Assembly: GCF_016783915.1 (NCBI RefSeq) | Contig: NZ_JADHVT010000027.1 | Coordinates: 1 to 42,692 of the forward strand | Source of the DNA: Acidovorax sp. | GTDB taxonomy: Bacteria; Pseudomonadota; Gammaproteobacteria; Burkholderiales; Burkholderiaceae_C | Length of the DNA stretch: 42,692 nt | Direction: 5' to 3' | Shown: piece by piece, positions 7,880-17,700 of the stretch | Layout: every line of letters starts with the position of its first letter | Numbering within the stretch: the stretch's first letter is position 1 | The notes under the pieces: model-generated | What the model was told of the DNA's origin: nothing | Seen by the model: only the letters and a program-made list of their open reading frames with translations | The model's database searches: none | Translations under genes and position numbers: made by a program

Positions 7880-9457
7880 TCAATAGTTGTAGGGAACCCA
7901 TTCGCCGTTCCCCGAGCGCATCAGGTACTTGCCCTCCATGTTGCGCATGACGATCACATCGGCGTTCTCTGACACAAAGGGGGTGGTGACCGGGGCCGCA
8001 AGCCGTTCCGCCAACGGGCGTGCGGAGTCGGCGTAAGGGTTATCGCGAATCAGATCGCCCAGCAGGGTGTACAAGCCCAAGTAGCTCATCGGCTGGTTCA
8101 CGACTAGGGGGCCGGAGGGGGCGGATGCCTCCGACGGCTTCATGCCCACCAGCTTCACTGCCGCAGGGACAAGGGTGATGCGGGGGCCCGGAATCTCCCG
8201 CATGCCAGACATCTGGATCTTGTCTCCGCGCAGCGATGCTCCATGCTCGGGGACCAGCACCACGACCACAGGGCGGCCTGCTGCCTCCAGTTCGGCAATG
8301 AACTTGTCGAAGTCAGCCAACAGCTGCACCAGACGGGGCTTGAACGTCTCCAGGCTGTTGCGCGAAGCCATGCCAGGCACCCTGTTGCCATCGTGCAGGG
8401 ATATGGTGTTGTAGTAGAGTGCCACGGGCCCTGCGCTTCGGTCATTGCTGCGCTTCTTCCACCACTGCGCCAGCAGGGCGTGGTCGTTATAGATGGGCGA
8501 GCCATCAAAATTCTGCATGTGCACAGGTGCGCCCTGATTGGACTGCAGCTTGCCAGCAAGGCCTCCGCGCTGTTCTAGCGCATGGGCAAACTCTTCGTAC
8601 ACACCGTCGTGGTTGAGCAGCGCAGCGGTCTGGTAACCCACTTTTTCCAGGTTGGGAAACACATAGCACTGCGGATCAATGCCCTCGTACAGCTTGTTGT
8701 GCGGCGTTTGCCCGCAGGTGCCGTGCAATACCCGCAGCGAGGCCGGCCCGCTGTAGCTGGCGGCACTGTTGAAGTTGGTGAACAGCACATCAAAACGCTT
8801 GAGGAACGGGTTGTCCCGCTGTCCTACAAAGTCCATGTCATCCCACGACAAGGAGCACACATGCAGAAGGATGATGTCGAATGCCGGGGGCGCATTGGGC
8901 GCGGTGAACTGGACGCGCCTTTGGCTTTCGCTGGCGTAAAAGCGCAGTAGTAGGGCATCAGGCGAGGTGTCCTGGCTGGCGTTGGGTGCGGCGCCTCGGT
9001 TCTTGCCGTCTGCCGTGGCCACGGTGGCCTGCGGGGTGGCTGCCTGCTCCTGCAAGGCCGCTACCACCGGCACACTCAACAGGGCCAGCAGTGCGAAGGT
9101 CCCTGCACGTACCCGTCGGGCCAATGCCAAATAAAGCACGATACCGACCAACCCCGCCACCAGCATTTCAGGGTTGAAAACCCGCTGGGCGAGCTCCAGC
9201 CAATAGTCTGCGCTGAATCCGCTCAGCGCTTTGAGCTGTGACAGCACGCGCCCTGGGCTGGGCAGGTACGAGTCTGCATACAGGAGCGCTACCGCTGCTG
9301 GCAGGGCAACTGCAGTGCGTGCACGTCGCCACCCAGCGTGTGGAATGGGAGGCAGCATGGATAGCCACAGCAGGAGGTTCAACCACCAGTTCAGGCCAAT
9401 ATAGCCACCGAAGTACAGCCCCACCTTGGCAAGGAAAATCAGGTGCCAGAAGCTCAT
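7880..9457 (-). CDS. bcsG: Cellulose phosphoethanolamine transferase BcsG
   Basis: A 525-residue inner-membrane enzyme. The N-terminus carries several membrane segments and the C-terminal half is a periplasmic alkaline-phosphatase-superfamily domain. BcsG transfers phosphoethanolamine from phosphatidylethanolamine to nascent cellulose. Active-site features match what I recall of the E. coli enzyme: LLHVCSLSWDD (conserved Cys), TNFNSAASYSGPASLR (nucleophilic Ser) and VPEHGASLRGDK (metal-binding Glu-His). The length is close to the E. coli protein. Its ATG overlaps the bcsA stop in an ATGA. It is the last gene of the bcs operon. A weak GC-rich hairpin without a T-run lies downstream (7821-7846). 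Confidence 0.95.
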   Translation of the reverse strand: MSFWHLIFLAKVGLYFGGYIGLNWWLNLLLWLSMLPPIPHAGWRRARTAVALPAAVALLYADSYLPSPGRVLSQLKALSGFSADYWLELAQRVFNPEMLVAGLVGIVLYLALARRVRAGTFALLALLSVPVVAALQEQAATPQATVATADGKNRGAAPNASQDTSPDALLLRFYASESQRRVQFTAPNAPPAFDIILLHVCSLSWDDMDFVGQRDNPFLKRFDVLFTNFNSAASYSGPASLRVLHGTCGQTPHNKLYEGIDPQCYVFPNLEKVGYQTAALLNHDGVYEEFAHALEQRGGLAGKLQSNQGAPVHMQNFDGSPIYNDHALLAQWWKKRSNDRSAGPVALYYNTISLHDGNRVPGMASRNSLETFKPRLVQLLADFDKFIAELEAAGRPVVVVLVPEHGASLRGDKIQMSGMREIPGPRITLVPAAVKLVGMKPSEASAPSGPLVVNQPMSYLGLYTLLGDLIRDNPYADSARPLAERLAAPVTTPFVSENADVIVMRNMEGKYLMRSGNGEWVPYNY

Positions 9458-11910
9458 GCCTGCAGCCCTTCCTGACTGCGCTGTTTGCTAAAGGGCCATC
9501 GGCTGCGTGCCGAATCTATCAGCGAAATCCAGAACTTGCGGTAGCCCAGCACACCCAGTTGCGCGATTTCCTGCAAGCCGTGCAGGGGGCGGTCGGTGTC
9601 ATGGCTGTCGTTCCATTGCCGCCAGGTGTCTGGTCGAGCAAAGGTGCATTGCACCAGGTCGATTTGTTGTTCGCGCGTCATGGGGTCGAACTGAAAACCG
9701 GTGGAGCTCTGCCCCCTGTGCAGCATCGCCGTGGCAGGAAAGGTGCATTCCGTGTCGCTGCGCCACAGTCCAATCTGCACTTTGTCCCCCACGACCAGCG
9801 GGGTGCCTTCTGGCAGTTGTAGTCCCACGCCGGTCATAGAGAAGTCGATGCAAAGGGCCTGCAACACAGTGCCATCGTCCTTGTACAAGGTCGCAGGCAA
9901 CTGCGTGGCGACGCGGTGCATTCGCCGCACCTGGCGCGCCTCGGACGCAACACCCAATGCAGCACCTAGCATGAGAATGCTGTACACCGTCCACAGCAGA
10001 TTGAGGAGTACTGTGGCTGTTTCCTCGGTGTTCCAGAAGAACAAGCGGAGGAGTCCCATGCCAAAGGCCGCAAAGTTGAGCAGCACCAGCACGGTGTATG
10101 GGCGGGAGATCACCCAGTCGAAGTACGGCTCATCCACCAGCCCGCCCTTGGCAGTCACGTTGAACTTGCCCAGACGCGGGTTGATAAGCGCCACCGTGGT
10201 GGGCAGTGCCACGTACCAGGCCAGCACGGTTTCATAGACCTCGGCCCAGAAAGTGTGTCGGTGCTCGCCTTGCACGTGCGCGTTGGCAATGTTCGATTGC
10301 AAGATGTAGGGCAGCACATACAGGGCGATCATGATGGCGCCCGCGTTGATGATGTGCCATTCAAAGAACAGGAAGGCCATGGGAGCGGTGAGGAACACCA
10401 GCCTCGGAAGCCCGAAAAAGAAGTGCACCATGGCGTTGGCATAGCAGATGCGTTGCCAGACCGTGAGCCCCTTGCCCAGAAAGGGGTTGTCCACACGGAA
10501 GATCTGTGCCATGCCGCGCGCCCAGCGGATGCGTTGGCCCACATGGGCCGACAGGCTTTCTGTGGCCAGGCCAGCGGCCTGCGTCTCATTGATGTAGGCC
10601 GTGGTGTAGCCGCGCCGATGTAGTTTGAGCGCGGTGTGGGCGTCCTCGGTCACCGTTTCCACGGCGATGCCACCCACTTCCATCAGAGGGCCGCGGCGGA
10701 TCACCGCGCACGATCCGCAGAAGAAGGTCGCGTTCCAGAAATCGTTGCCGTCCTGGATCAGGCCATAGAACAAAGCGCCTTCATTGGGCACGCGCCGGAA
10801 GGTGCCCAGATTGCGCTCGAACGGGTCGGGCGAGAAGAAGTGGTGCGGCGTTTGAAGCATGGCGCACTTCGGATCGCGCTGAAACCAGCCCACGGCCGTG
10901 GTCAGGAAGGATCGCGTGGGGATATGGTCGCAGTCGAAGATGGCGACCAGCTCGCCATCGGTTTTGCCCAGCGCATGGTTCAGGTTGCCGGCCTTGGCGT
11001 GGTTGTTGTCAGGTCGCACGATGTAACCCACACCCATCGATTCGGCGAATGCACGGAATTCCTCGCGCCGGCCGTCGTCCAGGATGAAGACCTTGACCTT
11101 CTCCCTGGGCCAATCCAACGCCATCGACGCCAGCACTGTGGTGCGCACCACGCTCAGCGGCTCGTTGTAAGTGGGGATGTACACGTCTACGGTGGGCCAA
11201 GACGCAGGCGTGCCTTGCAGTTCGGCTGGACGGCGGTGAAGGGGCCAGGCAGTCTGTATGAAGCCTAGCACCACCACAAGCCAGGTGTAGGCCTCTGCAG
11301 CCAGCAGGCCGTAGCCCAGGAAGGATTCGATGACCGAATCGAATTCGATGGAAGAGGTCAGTCGCCACCAGGCATAGCGCCCCATCGCGAGCAGGCTGAT
11401 GGCGGCAAGCGCCAGCGATGGATAACGGCCTGGCAGGCGCCGCAGCACCAGGGACAGTCCCCAGCAAAGCAGCATGAACAACAGTTGCCCAAACCAGTTG
11501 AAGGGGGTGGTCATGACCACCAAGCCCGTCACCGCGCCCACGGCCAGGATCACCCAGCGCAGACCAGGGATTTCGAGGGCAGGTGTGAGCCACTGGTCGG
11601 CCAGCCGCATGCCCTTTCCCACGTTGACGTGGGTGGCCAGACGGTCCATGGCGCGCAGAAAAAGCCGGATGGGCCAGAAAAGCAGTGTCAGCGCCAGTGC
11701 CATGGTTCTCCAGAGCCAGCGCATGGTTGAGCAAAGTCCTGCCCAAAGCCCGCGCACTGGGCGCAGCAACCAGGGCCGCAGCGCGCGCTGCGGCGAGGGA
11801 GGCAGGACAAAGCAGCGCCAGAGCCACATCCACCAGGGAGCTCCGGGGTCAACCTCCAGCCAGCCTCGGAGCCAAACCAGCGCCCTGTGTGCGGAAGCTG
11901 GGTCTGTCAT
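9454..11910 (-). CDS. bcsA: Cellulose synthase catalytic subunit (UDP-forming), BcsA
   Basis: An 818-residue processive family-2 glycosyltransferase that polymerises UDP-glucose and translocates the glucan. Visible motifs are the UDP-binding DD (278-279), FDCDH with DxD (326-328), the catalytic-base motif TEDAH (421-425) and QRIRW (459-463). Multiple transmembrane helices flank the catalytic domain. The C-terminal PilZ domain has RQVRR and DFSMTGVG, the c-di-GMP-binding RxxxR and (D/N)xSxxG pattern, so allosteric activation by c-di-GMP is expected. The frame is open further upstream inside bcsQ, but ATG 11910 overlaps the bcsQ stop in an ATGA. bcsB, usually next to bcsA, is here five genes upstream. 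Confidence 0.97.
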   Translation of the reverse strand: MTDPASAHRALVWLRGWLEVDPGAPWWMWLWRCFVLPPSPQRALRPWLLRPVRGLWAGLCSTMRWLWRTMALALTLLFWPIRLFLRAMDRLATHVNVGKGMRLADQWLTPALEIPGLRWVILAVGAVTGLVVMTTPFNWFGQLLFMLLCWGLSLVLRRLPGRYPSLALAAISLLAMGRYAWWRLTSSIEFDSVIESFLGYGLLAAEAYTWLVVVLGFIQTAWPLHRRPAELQGTPASWPTVDVYIPTYNEPLSVVRTTVLASMALDWPREKVKVFILDDGRREEFRAFAESMGVGYIVRPDNNHAKAGNLNHALGKTDGELVAIFDCDHIPTRSFLTTAVGWFQRDPKCAMLQTPHHFFSPDPFERNLGTFRRVPNEGALFYGLIQDGNDFWNATFFCGSCAVIRRGPLMEVGGIAVETVTEDAHTALKLHRRGYTTAYINETQAAGLATESLSAHVGQRIRWARGMAQIFRVDNPFLGKGLTVWQRICYANAMVHFFFGLPRLVFLTAPMAFLFFEWHIINAGAIMIALYVLPYILQSNIANAHVQGEHRHTFWAEVYETVLAWYVALPTTVALINPRLGKFNVTAKGGLVDEPYFDWVISRPYTVLVLLNFAAFGMGLLRLFFWNTEETATVLLNLLWTVYSILMLGAALGVASEARQVRRMHRVATQLPATLYKDDGTVLQALCIDFSMTGVGLQLPEGTPLVVGDKVQIGLWRSDTECTFPATAMLHRGQSSTGFQFDPMTREQQIDLVQCTFARPDTWRQWNDSHDTDRPLHGLQEIAQLGVLGYRKFWISLIDSARSRWPFSKQRSQEGLQA

Positions 11911-12698
11911 GGTTTGGCGGCTCCAGCAGCGGGTGTCGGCAGCGGCTGCAACGGGGGCGCCGCGGACAGCCAACGGAAGATGCCCTGGAGATCGTGCGAG
12001 GACTGCGCGTGCGGTGCCATGCTGTTTACGCACTGCGATGTTGCAAGCGCACGTGAGAGGTTTTCGTCTTCGTGCACGGTGTAGGGCAGCAATTGGCCTC
12101 CCCACTGCTGTCGCAGTGTGCTGAGCGCCTCACGGTGCGATGTCCGGCGTGGGTCAAAACGCGCCACCGCGATGCCCTGTGCATGGGGAGCTGCTGGTGA
12201 TGTCTTCAGCATGGTGTTTACATTGTCAGCACTGGCGCATCCGCGTGCGGATGCTTCCAGTACCACCAACACCGTGTCTGCGCAGCGCAGCGCAGCATCC
12301 GCAAGAGGCGAGGGCCATTGCGGTGTGTCCAGCAGTACCGTGCAGTGTTCCGGCACGTCGAGCAGTTCCATCTGTTCTTGCAGCCACTGCGGGTTGGCCT
12401 CCAGCAGCTTGTGAAGCGACGTGATGGTTTTCGGCGCAGCCGGACCGAATGGCAGAACGCTGACGCCGTCAGCGTTGTCGAAGCTGCCGTCCGCCCACCA
12501 TGAGCCCTGGGCTGCGAGTGCCGCCCACCCTTGTGTGGCGGGGCGGGGCATGCCCAGGTGAATGCCCAGCAGATTCTGGGCACAGAGTTCCACGGCCAAC
12601 ATGTTCTGGCCTTGATGGGCGCCCAGGGACGCCAGGTGTGCGACCAAGGTGGTACGCCCGGACCCACCGAGCGGCGAAACGACAGCAATCACACGCAT
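11907..12698 (-). CDS. bcsQ: Cellulose biosynthesis protein BcsQ (MinD/ParA-like ATPase)
   Basis: A 263-residue cytoplasmic P-loop protein beginning MRVIAVVSPLGGSGRTTLV. The Walker A segment PLGGSGRTT lacks both lysines of the classical deviant KGGxGKT motif; lysine loss in this loop is also what I recall for E. coli BcsQ. An LLDTPQWPSPLADAAL segment resembles the Walker B region. BcsQ is needed for cellulose secretion and polar placement of the synthase in enterobacteria. The ATG at 12698 is 13 nt after the stop of the small bcsF-like gene. A longer upstream frame would overlap that gene and is less likely. Confidence 0.9.
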   Translation of the reverse strand: MRVIAVVSPLGGSGRTTLVAHLASLGAHQGQNMLAVELCAQNLLGIHLGMPRPATQGWAALAAQGSWWADGSFDNADGVSVLPFGPAAPKTITSLHKLLEANPQWLQEQMELLDVPEHCTVLLDTPQWPSPLADAALRCADTVLVVLEASARGCASADNVNTMLKTSPAAPHAQGIAVARFDPRRTSHREALSTLRQQWGGQLLPYTVHEDENLSRALATSQCVNSMAPHAQSSHDLQGIFRWLSAAPPLQPLPTPAAGAAKP

Positions 12699-12711
12699 GC
12701 AAACTCTTTGT

Positions 12712-12894
12712 TCATGGGGCCTTGTGCATCCCGCCTTGCGGAGGAATGAGGGATTCGCTTGGCGGTAGGTGGGGACGATATGGCTGTACGCAGCGCAGCG
12801 GTTGGCGAGCCTGCAGGACGCGGCGCAGGAGCCAGGCGCAAGGCCAGGCCAGCAGAGCACCCAGCAGCATGTAGACAAACATCCATCCTGTCAT
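12712..12894 (-). CDS. bcsF: Small membrane protein, BcsF-like
   Basis: The 60-residue product has one N-terminal transmembrane helix (about residues 3-23, WMFVYMLLGALLAWPCAWLL), then a basic stretch LRRVLQARQPLR and a proline-rich tail. This matches the shape of E. coli BcsF (about 63 residues, one helix, basic tail), which links BcsE and BcsG. Residue identity is low, so the call depends on position between bcsE and bcsQ and on topology. Its ATG overlaps the bcsE stop in an ATGA, strong evidence that it is a real gene. BcsR is the alternative, but that protein is soluble and acidic. Confidence 0.7.
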   Translation of the reverse strand: MTGWMFVYMLLGALLAWPCAWLLRRVLQARQPLRCVQPYRPHLPPSESLIPPQGGMHKAP

Positions 12895-14711
12895 GTGGAT
12901 GTCCTCCCAAGGGGGCGCGGAACGACACGCCGTCCGATGGGATGGAGGCGCATGGGCAGTCTTGTTGCAACTAGAGGCAAGGCTGTGGGCTGCAGGCTCT
13001 CTGCGCTGGCGTGCGAAGGCAGTGCGGGTACGTCCGCTGGTACCTGCGCCACAGGCTGTGCAGGAGGATGCACCAGAGCTGCAGGTGCGGGCGCGCTGAT
13101 GGCGGTCAGGATGGCACTGTAGTCCTGCACACCCTTGCGCAGGGACTCCTGTAACTGGTCGGCCATCGCGCGTATGCCGGTCTCTGAGCAGTCCGTAGCC
13201 TGCGAGGTGAACAGCTGGGTCAGCGGCAGCGCAAATACACGCTGCAGTGCCAGCTCCACATCGGGCTCCCGGCAGGCAAACAGGAACACGTAGACAGCTT
13301 CGTGGTCCGCAGTGAACAGGTCACCGTCGCGCGAGGTATGGCATGCGCGCAACGCATCGAGGTGCGGAATCTGGTCCAACATGTTCAGCCGCACCAGGCT
13401 GTGTGACAGACCAATGCCTTGGGTACGGTCGAGCATGCCGCGTACCAGCGCGCAGAACCGTGCCGGGGCCTGGTAGCCGCGCTCGCGGGGAGGCATGAAG
13501 CTGTCAAGCGCCTGTGCGTAGTCAGGGTGCACTCTGCGGGTGTGGCTCTGTGTACTGATGTCTTGCAGTAGTTGCAGCAGTCTTGAGAACCCCACCTCTT
13601 TGTAGACCACCACGGTGGCGCCCAGATGCAGCAGGGCCTGTTCGCTGTGGGTGCGCAACTTGCCCAGGTTTTCGCGCACCACGATCTTGAGGGTGGGGGG
13701 GCGAGAAAGACGCAACTGGTGCACCAGGCGAGCGCGGGCTTCAAAGTCGCTAGCCGCGCCCGCGTCGATCAGCACAGTGGACGCCACGCTGTTGGCTGCC
13801 GCCACTTCGATGTCCTCCAGGTCGTCCACGATGCGCCAGTGGCCAGGCACACCGCGCTGACCCTCTACCGATGCCCGGGTTGCCAACACACTCCACTGGT
13901 CTGCTGCAGTGACCAGCTCGGGTATGGCACCCTGGGTACGGGTGCCGTCCGCTGTAAGGCGGTGTGTGCTGACGTCGTGGACCAAGCCAAAGGCGGTCTG
14001 AAAAAGGGCCCCCATGTCCGAACCCCAGCGGTCCAGATTGAGACGCCAGCGGTCAGCGTCGGCGTTCAGGGTGGCGATGTGCATGGACATCTGGCACAGG
14101 TTGCGCAGCGTTGGCAAGAGCGCAGTGGCGTCCAGCGGTGGCGAGAACGCTAACACCACCGGGCGCTGTCGCTGGCGGCACAGGGCGCTGAGCTGGTCAC
14201 TGACCCGGGCGAGTTGGGTCATGCTCAATCCGGACAACAGGTTTTGTGCGTCGCAGAGATAGAGTGCGTGCTGTGGCAGCAGGCCAGTGCGTTCAAGCTC
14301 CTGCATCAGTGGGAGGAGACCATGGCGCTGGACGTGCACCTGCATGCCAGGCGATAGTACCCAGAGCTTGATCTTGCCCGAGCAGTAGGCCGCCCGCACT
14401 GCGGGGCGTTCCAGGAGTTCGTCCAACCACTGCGTGCTGGACGCCACCAGCCCCAAGGGGCCAGCGGCCAAAGCGTCTTCGATCAGCGCAGGGAACCATA
14501 CCGCAGCGCTTCCGCTGTCGGCGGCAACCAGAGAGACGGGTACATGGGAGGGCAAGTGGCCAATGCCATCTGGCAGGTCTGCAATGCCGATGGTCGTCGT
14601 CGGTTGGACGGCGCTGGCAGTGCCCAACGAGGGCCTGAGGCGCATGGCGAGCGAGCGCAGAACACCCGGTGCAGGGGGGCTCTTGCGTTGTGATGCAGAT
14701 GCAAAGGACAT
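12891..14711 (-). CDS. bcsE: c-di-GMP-binding cellulose biosynthesis protein BcsE
   Basis: A 606-residue cytoplasmic protein. The C-terminal part has the GIL (GGDEF I-site-like) domain. Its RxGD c-di-GMP-binding motif is visible as RDGD at 461-464, followed by LFTADHEAVYVFLFACRE. BcsE binds c-di-GMP and boosts cellulose synthesis through BcsF and BcsA. The N-terminal half resembles the degenerate receiver/NTPase-like region of the family. The last 80 residues are proline/alanine-rich. ATG 14711 is one base after the bcsC TGA. Longer in-frame starts would run into bcsC and are rejected. Confidence 0.92.
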   Translation of the reverse strand: MSFASASQRKSPPAPGVLRSLAMRLRPSLGTASAVQPTTTIGIADLPDGIGHLPSHVPVSLVAADSGSAAVWFPALIEDALAAGPLGLVASSTQWLDELLERPAVRAAYCSGKIKLWVLSPGMQVHVQRHGLLPLMQELERTGLLPQHALYLCDAQNLLSGLSMTQLARVSDQLSALCRQRQRPVVLAFSPPLDATALLPTLRNLCQMSMHIATLNADADRWRLNLDRWGSDMGALFQTAFGLVHDVSTHRLTADGTRTQGAIPELVTAADQWSVLATRASVEGQRGVPGHWRIVDDLEDIEVAAANSVASTVLIDAGAASDFEARARLVHQLRLSRPPTLKIVVRENLGKLRTHSEQALLHLGATVVVYKEVGFSRLLQLLQDISTQSHTRRVHPDYAQALDSFMPPRERGYQAPARFCALVRGMLDRTQGIGLSHSLVRLNMLDQIPHLDALRACHTSRDGDLFTADHEAVYVFLFACREPDVELALQRVFALPLTQLFTSQATDCSETGIRAMADQLQESLRKGVQDYSAILTAISAPAPAALVHPPAQPVAQVPADVPALPSHASAESLQPTALPLVATRLPMRLHPIGRRVVPRPLGRTST

Positions 14712-14712
14712 G

Positions 14713-17700
14713 TCAGAAGCTCGAATAGGTCTGCACCGGCCGTGGGCGGTTGTCCAGCGGAGCCCCGCCAGGTTCGAAACGGTAGCGGCCGTACACCATG
14801 AAATTAGTGGGTGCGTAGTAGGCCGAGCGGTCCAGCTCCAGCTGCGCACCCAATGCGAGGTGTGACGTGACCTGGTACTCCAGCGCACCCCGGAACGACC
14901 GCCCGAAACCCGAGCCCGAACTGCCCGCATAGACTGGAACGCTACCGTCGGTCGCCAGCCGCGCACGTGCCAGGGACTGCAGAAGTGCGCTTTGCGGAAA
15001 GTAGTCGCTATCGCCACTGCTGCTGCGTGAAACAGAAACGGATCCGCGAGCCAGCCAGGTCAATGCGCCGCGGCGTCCGCTCCACTCCAAAGGCAGTGCG
15101 ATGGACGCGTAGTTGCGCGGACTGTAATAGCCCCCGTGGCCGAAGCTGTATTCGGACAGGTCCTTGCCATAGTGCCACGCTGACACGGCAACACCGAGGT
15201 TGACCACGCCATCGCGGTGGCGCCACACATCGCGGTCCAGTGCCCATCGCAGCTGGACGCGGGTGTTGGTTGCCACATTTTTGCCGGTGAGGGCTGCCAG
15301 GCTCAGGCTCAGCGAGGTGTTGTAGGGCCCAATGTCGGTGGAAAGGCGGCCCGCAGCGCCAGTCGCTACCACGCCGCCCCACACCTGGCCGGTGATGGGG
15401 TCGCGTGCCCCCGCATACGACAGCAGGCTGCCGGTGATGGGGCGCCGATACGCTTCAAGCTTGTAGCTGTAGCGGCCCAGATCACCGGTCTTGGCCAGGC
15501 CACCCACCACATTGGTCACCGGAAAGCCGACCCCGGTGGTCCCAATGTCCCACTCGAGGTCATCCCCCACATAGCCGAAACCAAGGTTGGTGCCCTGGCC
15601 GCGTTGGCGCCGTTCAGTGGCAAAAGGGGATCCTGGTGGCAATGCCGCCACTTGCCCAAAGGTGAGCAAGTCTGAGCCGTCAGTAGGGAGGTCACCCGCA
15701 TCAAGCTGCACCCGATCCACGTGCAAGAAATAGTGTCCGTCATAGCCTCGCGGCATCCACGCCACTACGGGACGTTCCCAGCCGTGCAGGCTGGAGATGC
15801 CGTCGGTGGAGCGCTTGTTCAGTGCCTGGTGCCCTGCTTCGATCCGCGGCTGGCGCCTCGCCTCGATAGCGTCGATCTCGCCTTGGATCTTGGCGATAAC
15901 GGCGGGATCTGCGGGCACGGACAGTGTGTAGCTCTGCTGAAGAACCAGTGGGCGCTCTGAGTCACTGGATGCCTGGGCTTGGATGTCAGGTGCCGTGGCG
16001 GGTGCAGCGTCCTTTCCGCGTGTCTCCAGCATGAGTGCGCTGCGGAAGAACACCATGGCCTGCGCGTAGTTGCGGTTGGCCCGCTCCAGGCGAGCCGCAT
16101 GCAGCAGCACGTCGCTGTCCTGCGGGAAGGCCTCCAGCAATCGGGTCGCCATTGTCCGCGCCTCGTCCATGCGGCCGATACGTTGCCATATGCGCAGCAG
16201 CGCCAGTTGTTGCCCCGCATCGCCGGTTGGGATGTGCTCCTTCAACCACGTGGCTTCGTCGGCTGCGGCCCGCGTGTCGCCTGAGCCCTGGAGGCGTGAC
16301 AGGGCGTCAGCCAGCGCTATGCGAACAGACAGGTCATCGGGTTGCGCGGATGCCAGAGGTTTGAGCAACTGTGCGGCATCGGCATATTCGGCCGCAGCTA
16401 TGAGCAACCGGGCCTGGGCCTGGGTGCGTTGGCGCGGCGTAGAAAGTGTGTCAGGCAGCGGCAACGCCTTGCGCGCCAGACGCGAGGCTTCACTTGTTCG
16501 ACCGGCCTGGCGCTGCTGTTCGATGAGCCGCTCCTGGTGCGCTGTGTACAGCGCAACCAGCCGGGCTTCTTGCTCGGTGGTCCAGCCCGTGGCTTGCAGC
16601 AGGCGGGGCAATTGCTCGGCCAGAACGGAATCGTCCTCCGCCCGGTTGAGCAATTGGGCGTAGTCCAGTTGGGTGTCCAGCGTCAGCGCGGGTACGCGGG
16701 CCGCCAAGCGGGTGAAAACCGCTACGCCTCTTGCAGGCTGCGCACGGCGAAACCAGGCATTGGCCACGGTGTAGAGCAGGTCTGCTTCATTGCCTGCTGT
16801 TTCCTCTGCCTGGCGTAGCAGTTCCTCGACGTCTGCAGGGGGCAGCGTCGTCAGGGCTTTGGTGACCAGCGACTTGACGCTCGAGCGCCGTACCAGCGCG
16901 CGCATGGAGTCTGTCTGATCGACGGTAGGTATCCGCTTCATGTCTGCCAGGGCTGCGCTGTCATCGTCCAGGGCCGAACGTATCAGGGCACGGGCATACA
17001 ACATCTCGGCGTTGACTGCGCCTGACGGAATACGCGCAACTCCCTCATCCATGGCGTGCAGCGCTTCCTGGGGTCGGCCCAGGCGAACGTAAACACGCGC
17101 GAGGCGGTGCCGTATCCACGCATCGTCGGGGGCGAGCACCACTGCAGATTCCAGCGCACGCAGTGCGGGGCCGAGGCGCTGTGCCTGAAGGTCGTCCTCT
17201 GCTTGGGCCACCAGCACATCAGCCTGGGCGCTGGATAGTTTTGTGGCGAGTGTTGCATCGCGTGCGGCGGCCTCAGCCAGCAGTGCCAACGCTTGGGTGA
17301 CGCGACCGGTGCGGGCATAGAGACTCGCCAGACCTTTGATGGCGGATGTGCCGTCTGGCTCCTGCTGCAGTGCTTTTTGGTAGAGGTCTTGCGCCAGCGC
17401 ATGGTCGCCCTGCAGGTCGCGAATGCCGGCCAGAGTGGTCAATGCGTCGGCACTTTGGGGTTGCATCTGCAACGCACGCTCGGCCAGGTTGGCGGCGGTG
17501 CCCAGTTCATTTTGTTCGATAGCCCTGTCGGCCTGTCGCAACAGTCCCCAGAACCTGGCGGTGGCCTGTAGCTCCTGCCATCGGCCTTGGCGCGTCAGCA
17601 TATAGGCTTGGCTGAACAGTTCCTGCGCTTGCGCATGCTGACCCTGGCGCAAGCGGATCAACCCCAGGTTGCCCAGGCTCTCGCCATCTTGGGGCCGCAA